From AC-69 sp046728055 (GTDB lineage Bacteria > Actinomycetota > UBA4738 > HRBIN12), in NCBI GenBank assembly GCA_046728055.1, contig JBKPDU010000095.1:1-6890 (forward strand): DNA of 6,890 bases. Reading direction: 5' to 3'. The position numbers were made by a program, and so were the translations under genes. Below, piece after piece: positions 3,749 through 6,890 of this stretch. Within the stretch, counting starts at the first letter, position 1, and each line of letters starts with the position of its first letter. The notes under the pieces were generated by a model. That model was given only the letters and a program-made list of their open reading frames with translations, was not told the DNA's origin and did no database searches.

Positions 3749-5533
3749 TCAGACGGCGTCGCCGCGTCGCTCCTTCAACCGACGGAGCTCGCCGTCGGTG
3801 GCGATGAGCTCCCCAAACAGAGAGTCGTATTCCAGATGCGTGGTGGGGTTGAGCTTCTGCAGGCGCCGGCGGAGGTCCGCGCTCTTTCGGCGGAGCGCGA
3901 ACTCCTGGAGCCTGGCCCAGACGTCCTCGGCGTAGTCCAAGCTCTGGTCGCCGTCGAGGGGTTCCAGGGCGAGCGCGGAGGCCGCACGAGACAGCTTGCC
4001 GTCGTCGGAGCCGGTCACGACCCTCCGGACGTCGCCCTCCGCAGCCACCAGGAGCCCGAACAGCTTCCGGTTCTGGGCCGACTGGAAGTGCTCCTCCGAA
4101 AGGCGCTTGGACACCTCGTGATAGATGCTGGTATCACGTGCGAGGAGCCGGAGCATCTCCCGCTCCACCCTGTCGTTGACCGAGGCTCGCTTCATGGCCT
4201 GGCGAACCTCGGCCGGGCGCCCCGACGCCCGGCGCTCCAGTGATAGCAGGACCGAGGTCTCGGCCACGCCCGCCAGCTCCGCCAGCCGGTGCGCGTACTC
4301 GCGCTGGCGGACCGGATCGGTCAGACCCTCCAGGATGGGCAGGGCCGCCGCCACCGCGGCGCTCTGTCCCTCGATGGTCGACAGGTCGTGACGCCCGACA
4401 CCCCGGAGGAGCATGTACTCCACGATCGGCTGAGATTGGGCTGCGAGGTCTCGGAAGGCGTCGGCTCCGCGCTGCCGAACGAAGTCGGCAGGATCCAGTC
4501 CCTCGGGCAGGATCAGCACGACCGGCTGGATGGGGAACTGCTCGAGGAATCCGAACGCCCGCTCCGCGGCCCGAGCCCCCGCCTCGTCGGAGTCGAAGGC
4601 CAGCACCATCCGTTGTGCGAATCGTGACGCCAGGCGGAAGTGACCCTCGCCGAGCGCAGTGCCGCAGGTCGCCACGGCGGTCTTCATCCCAGCGCTGGCG
4701 AGCGCGATGACGTCGGTGTAGCCCTCGACGATCACGATCTCGCCGGCCTTGGACACGGCGGCCTTGGCCCGATCCAGGTTGTACAGGACCTCGCCCTTGC
4801 GATAGACCGGAGTCTCCGGCGAGTTCATGTACTTCGGGCCCTCGTCGCCGTCGCCGGGAAGGATCCGGGCTCCGATCCCCACCGCTCGTCCCGACAGGTC
4901 GTGCACAGAGAACGTGACCCTGCGCCGGAACCGGTCCCGGACGTTCCCGGTGGCATCGCGGATGGCCAGGCCCGCTTCCATCAGGATCTCCGGGGAGAAC
5001 CGCGGGGCCAGGCGTCGAAGCAGGAAGTCGGAGGCCCCTGGGGCATAGCCGATCCCGAACTCCACAGCGGTCTCCCGGTCGATGTCCCGGCTCTCCAGGT
5101 ATCTCCGGGCCTCCTCGCCCTCGGCCCGATCCACGAGGGTCTGGTGGTACAGCGCCGATGCCTCCTCGTTCGCCCGGTGCAGGGCCAGGCGCCGGGAGGC
5201 GGCCCGCCGGTCCGCCGGCGTGTCGCCCTCGTATCGGAGCGACACCCCCGACTCCTTGGCCAGGCGCTCGACGGCCTCGGTGAACTCCAGTCGCTCGACC
5301 TCGCGCAGGAATCGGATGGCGTCGCCTCCGGCGCCGCAGCCGAAGCAGTAATAGACCTGCTTGGACGGGGACACGGAGAACGACGGCGTCTTCTCAGTGT
5401 GGAACGGGCACAGGCCGACGAACGAGTCGTGTCCGGCCTTCTTCAGGGTGAGGTACCCGGAGACCAACTTGACCAGGTCGGTCCGTTCCCGGACCGCTTC
5501 GATGTCGTCCTGCCTGATCCTTCCTGCCACCAC
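3749..5533 (-). CDS. dnaG: DNA primase DnaG
   Basis: The 594-aa protein makes the RNA primers for Okazaki fragments. The N-terminal zinc-binding domain (about 1-100) has the CHC2 ligands C42, H45, C63 and C66. The RNA-polymerase domain includes the basic RFRRRVTFSV stretch (201-210) and EGPKYMNSPETP (231-242). The TOPRIM metal site has IVEGYTD (E270, D274) followed by LAFDSDEAG (D314, D316). A C-terminal helical region (about 400-594) corresponds to the helicase-interacting part. Length is normal for the family. The first of two consecutive GTG codons is at 5533. The second, at 5530, would give MAGRI, the usual actinobacterial N-terminus, and may be the true start; GGGGGA lies immediately upstream. 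The gene begins 12 bp after the dgt stop, so translation is probably coupled. Confidence 0.97.
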   Translation of the reverse strand: MVAGRIRQDDIEAVRERTDLVKLVSGYLTLKKAGHDSFVGLCPFHTEKTPSFSVSPSKQVYYCFGCGAGGDAIRFLREVERLEFTEAVERLAKESGVSLRYEGDTPADRRAASRRLALHRANEEASALYHQTLVDRAEGEEARRYLESRDIDRETAVEFGIGYAPGASDFLLRRLAPRFSPEILMEAGLAIRDATGNVRDRFRRRVTFSVHDLSGRAVGIGARILPGDGDEGPKYMNSPETPVYRKGEVLYNLDRAKAAVSKAGEIVIVEGYTDVIALASAGMKTAVATCGTALGEGHFRLASRFAQRMVLAFDSDEAGARAAERAFGFLEQFPIQPVVLILPEGLDPADFVRQRGADAFRDLAAQSQPIVEYMLLRGVGRHDLSTIEGQSAAVAAALPILEGLTDPVRQREYAHRLAELAGVAETSVLLSLERRASGRPAEVRQAMKRASVNDRVEREMLRLLARDTSIYHEVSKRLSEEHFQSAQNRKLFGLLVAAEGDVRRVVTGSDDGKLSRAASALALEPLDGDQSLDYAEDVWARLQEFALRRKSADLRRRLQKLNPTTHLEYDSLFGELIATDGELRRLKERRGDAV

Positions 5534-5545
5534 TCCCCCAGCGCT

Positions 5546-6580
5546 TTACAGCAGCCAGCCTTGGGGAAGGAAGAGCTGTTCGTAGACCCGCAGCGCGTAC
5601 CGGTCCGTCATTCCGGCGATGTAGTCGGCCACGCGGGTCGGCAGGTCTCCAGGGGCCCGATGGTACTCCTCCGGGACCTGGTCGGGATGGTCAAGGTAGT
5701 GGGCGAACAGCGACCGGACTAGCGCGATGGCTTTGTCCTGCTCGGACCGGGCCTCATCGCGCAGATAGACCCGTTCGAACAGGAAGTCCCGGAGCGTGTC
5801 GAGGGCTCGGAACGCATCGTCGGACATCCGCACCTCCGGCCAATCCACGCTCCGGTCGACCAGGTCGGTGACCAGCGTATTGACGCGCTCGGCGTGGGTT
5901 CGACCCAGGAAGCGCAGCGGGCCGCCCGGCAGCTCCGCTGGATCGATCACGCCCGCTCGGACCGCATCATCCACGTCGTGATTGATGTACGCGATCCGGT
6001 CGGCGAACCGAACCACCTGCGCCTCCAGCGTTGAGGGCGCCGGCATGGACCACGTGTGGTTCACGATGCCGTCGCGGACCTCCCAGGTGAGGTTCAGCCC
6101 GCGCCCGTCATCCTCCAGGTAGTCCACCACCCGCAGGCTCTGCTCGTTGTGGCGGAACGGCCGGCCCAGGAACGGCGTGAGCGCCTGCTCGCCCAGATGG
6201 CCGAACGGCGTGTGTCCGAGGTCGTGACCGAGCGAGATGGCCTCGGCCAGGTCCTCGTTCAGTCGGAGTGCGCGTGCGGCCGTCCGGGCGATCTGCGAGA
6301 CCTCGAGGGTGTGGGTGAGACGGACCCGATAGTGATCGCCTTCGGGCGCCAGGAACACCTGTGTCTTGTGCTTCAGGCGCCGGAAGGCCTTCGAGTGGAC
6401 GATCCGGTCTCCATCTCGCTGGAAGCAGGTCCGGAGGGCGTCGGGCTGTTCGGCTCGCTCGCGTCCCTTGGACTCGGCGGCCAGTGTGGCGTGCGGGGCC
6501 AGGGTCTGGCGCTCGATGTCCTCGGTGCGCTCGCGCGGCGTTGTCGTCACGCGGCCCATCGTAGCGCGAGGTTGCGACAC
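5546..6580 (-). CDS. dgt: dGTPase-like HD-domain deoxynucleotide triphosphohydrolase
   Basis: The product (344 aa from the longest start) is a Dgt-family enzyme, which cleaves dNTPs to nucleoside and tripolyphosphate and so controls dNTP pools. The metal site is visible: RLTHTLEV (H90), GHDLGHTPFGH (H119, D120) and FADRIAYINHD (D194). The N-terminal RDGDRIVHSKAFRRLKHKTQVF and the closing DYIAGMTDRYAL are also family hallmarks. The length suits the short Dgt-like class, whose nucleotide preference varies, so dGTP specificity is not certain. The GTG at 6580 lacks a ribosome binding site; an ATG at 6559 or a GTG at 6550 is equally possible. A TACGAT -10 box at 6563-6558 would place the transcript start at that GTG, suggesting leaderless translation. 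It is the first gene of the dnaG-rpoD block, next to primase as in other actinobacteria. Confidence 0.95.
   Translation of the reverse strand: MSQPRATMGRVTTTPRERTEDIERQTLAPHATLAAESKGRERAEQPDALRTCFQRDGDRIVHSKAFRRLKHKTQVFLAPEGDHYRVRLTHTLEVSQIARTAARALRLNEDLAEAISLGHDLGHTPFGHLGEQALTPFLGRPFRHNEQSLRVVDYLEDDGRGLNLTWEVRDGIVNHTWSMPAPSTLEAQVVRFADRIAYINHDVDDAVRAGVIDPAELPGGPLRFLGRTHAERVNTLVTDLVDRSVDWPEVRMSDDAFRALDTLRDFLFERVYLRDEARSEQDKAIALVRSLFAHYLDHPDQVPEEYHRAPGDLPTRVADYIAGMTDRYALRVYEQLFLPQGWLL
6550..6563 (-). promoter_or_regulatory. Candidate leaderless promoter for dgt-dnaG-rpoD
   Basis: TACGAT (6563-6558) matches the -10 pattern TAnnnT and is followed, after 7 nt, by an in-frame GTG at 6550. That is the spacing at which actinobacterial leaderless mRNAs begin directly at the start codon. 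No strong -35 box is present. If used, the N-terminus would be MTTTPRERTED and the upstream starts at 6580 and 6559 would not be used. Confidence 0.35.
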
Positions 6581-6629
6581 CGCGGGTCAGTGCCGACTGG
6601 GCATCTCGCGGTCGGCTCCGTCAGCAGCG

Positions 6630-6890
6630 TCAGTGCATAAGCGACGTCGCCAGATACGAAGCACTCGAATACAGACCCATGATGAGCGAGACGAAGTTCA
6701 GCGCGATCGCGATGTTGGCCCAAATCAGCCTGTCACGAGGCCAGTTCGAACCCTTGATCTGACTGCGACCGACGATCCCGAGGATCAGCCCGATGGCATG
6801 GCCCGCGGGCACGAGGATGAGCCCGATGGCATGGCCCGCGGGCACGAGGATGAGCCCGGAGATCCCGGACAGGCCGAAGCCGACCATCCC
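6630..6890 (-). CDS. DUF4190-like small membrane protein, C-terminal part (partial at right edge)
   Basis: The frame ends in TGA at 6630 and is open to the window edge. An in-frame ATG at 6887 would give 85 aa, but the first membrane segment then begins at residue 3, so the true start may lie outside. Two hydrophobic stretches (about 3-40 and 56-84, numbered from that ATG) flank a short basic loop, GRSQIKGSNWPRDRLIW. Helix, a short QIK-type loop and a second helix starting AIAL resemble DUF4190-type proteins, which have no known biochemical function; the assignment is tentative. The first segment contains GLILVPAGHAI twice in tandem, from a perfect 33-bp DNA duplication, followed by a third partial GLIL. 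This lengthens the first hydrophobic stretch by 11 residues. It lies about 50 bp upstream of dgt on the same strand. Confidence 0.6.
   Translation of the reverse strand, partial: GMVGFGLSGISGLILVPAGHAIGLILVPAGHAIGLILGIVGRSQIKGSNWPRDRLIWANIAIALNFVSLIMGLYSSASYLATSLMH
6791..6856. repeat. Perfect 33-bp in-frame tandem duplication
   Basis: The units 6791-6823 and 6824-6856 are identical at all 33 positions and keep the reading frame, duplicating 11 residues (GLILVPAGHAI) in the membrane segment. Ten bases before the first unit differ from the corresponding bases of the unit end at one position only, so an older partial third copy may exist. Identity at synonymous positions points to a recent slippage event or to an assembly error. 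Confidence 0.92.

Noticed and set aside
3015..3935. 306-codon + strand frame opposite rpoD and dnaG
   Set aside because: Serine/arginine-rich shadow of the coding strand with no motif; both genes opposite it are certain.
4640..5722. 360-codon open frame on the + strand
   Set aside because: It lies antisense to dnaG and the end of dgt, whose products are unmistakable. Long antisense frames are expected in GC-rich genes, and its translation shows no family signature.
1..6890. CRISPR array, insertion sequence or replication origin
   Set aside because: No regularly spaced repeat-spacer units, no terminal inverted repeats with a transposase, and no DnaA-box cluster were seen.

Overview
The window looks like a chromosomal segment of a GC-rich bacterium, probably a deep-branching or uncultured member of the Actinomycetota. 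This is inferred from base composition, frequent GTG/TTG starts and the dgt-dnaG-rpoD gene order. No 16S rRNA or species-level marker is present, so the lineage is not fixed more closely.

Region 1 (1-296) holds the last 44 codons of an alpha/beta hydrolase on the + strand. Convergent to it is a tiny, truncated SEC-C-motif reading frame on the - strand; the two stop codons share one CTAG. Region 2 (297-2046) is the accessory part. A complete tRNA-Asn(GTT) lies at 2003-2076 on the - strand, and its last 44 nt plus one flanking base are repeated exactly at 297-341, 1,705 bp away in the same orientation. This is the footprint left by site-specific integration into a tRNA 3' end. The interval carries one recognisable gene, a secreted chymotrypsin-fold (S1) serine protease. 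It also holds about 840 bp of non-coding DNA with hairpins, short repeats and a second tRNA/tmRNA-like 3' end at 1641-1673. There is no integrase, so it is best described as a remnant or a cargo-only (CIME-like) island.

Region 3 (2077-6580) is core genome. A 55-aa membrane microprotein on the + strand is convergent with a - strand block transcribed dgt, then dnaG, then rpoD: a dNTP triphosphohydrolase, the replicative primase and the primary sigma factor. This is a version of the macromolecular-synthesis operon, linking nucleotide pools, primer synthesis and transcription initiation. The dgt-dnaG gap is 12 bp. The dnaG-rpoD gap is 87 bp and may contain an internal promoter.

Region 4 (6630-6890) is the C-terminal part of a small multi-helix membrane protein resembling DUF4190, running off the right edge. 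It contains a perfect 33-bp in-frame tandem duplication.

The part most worth attention is the tRNA-Asn-bounded protease island. The other genes are ordinary housekeeping genes, with start-site and promoter details noted below.
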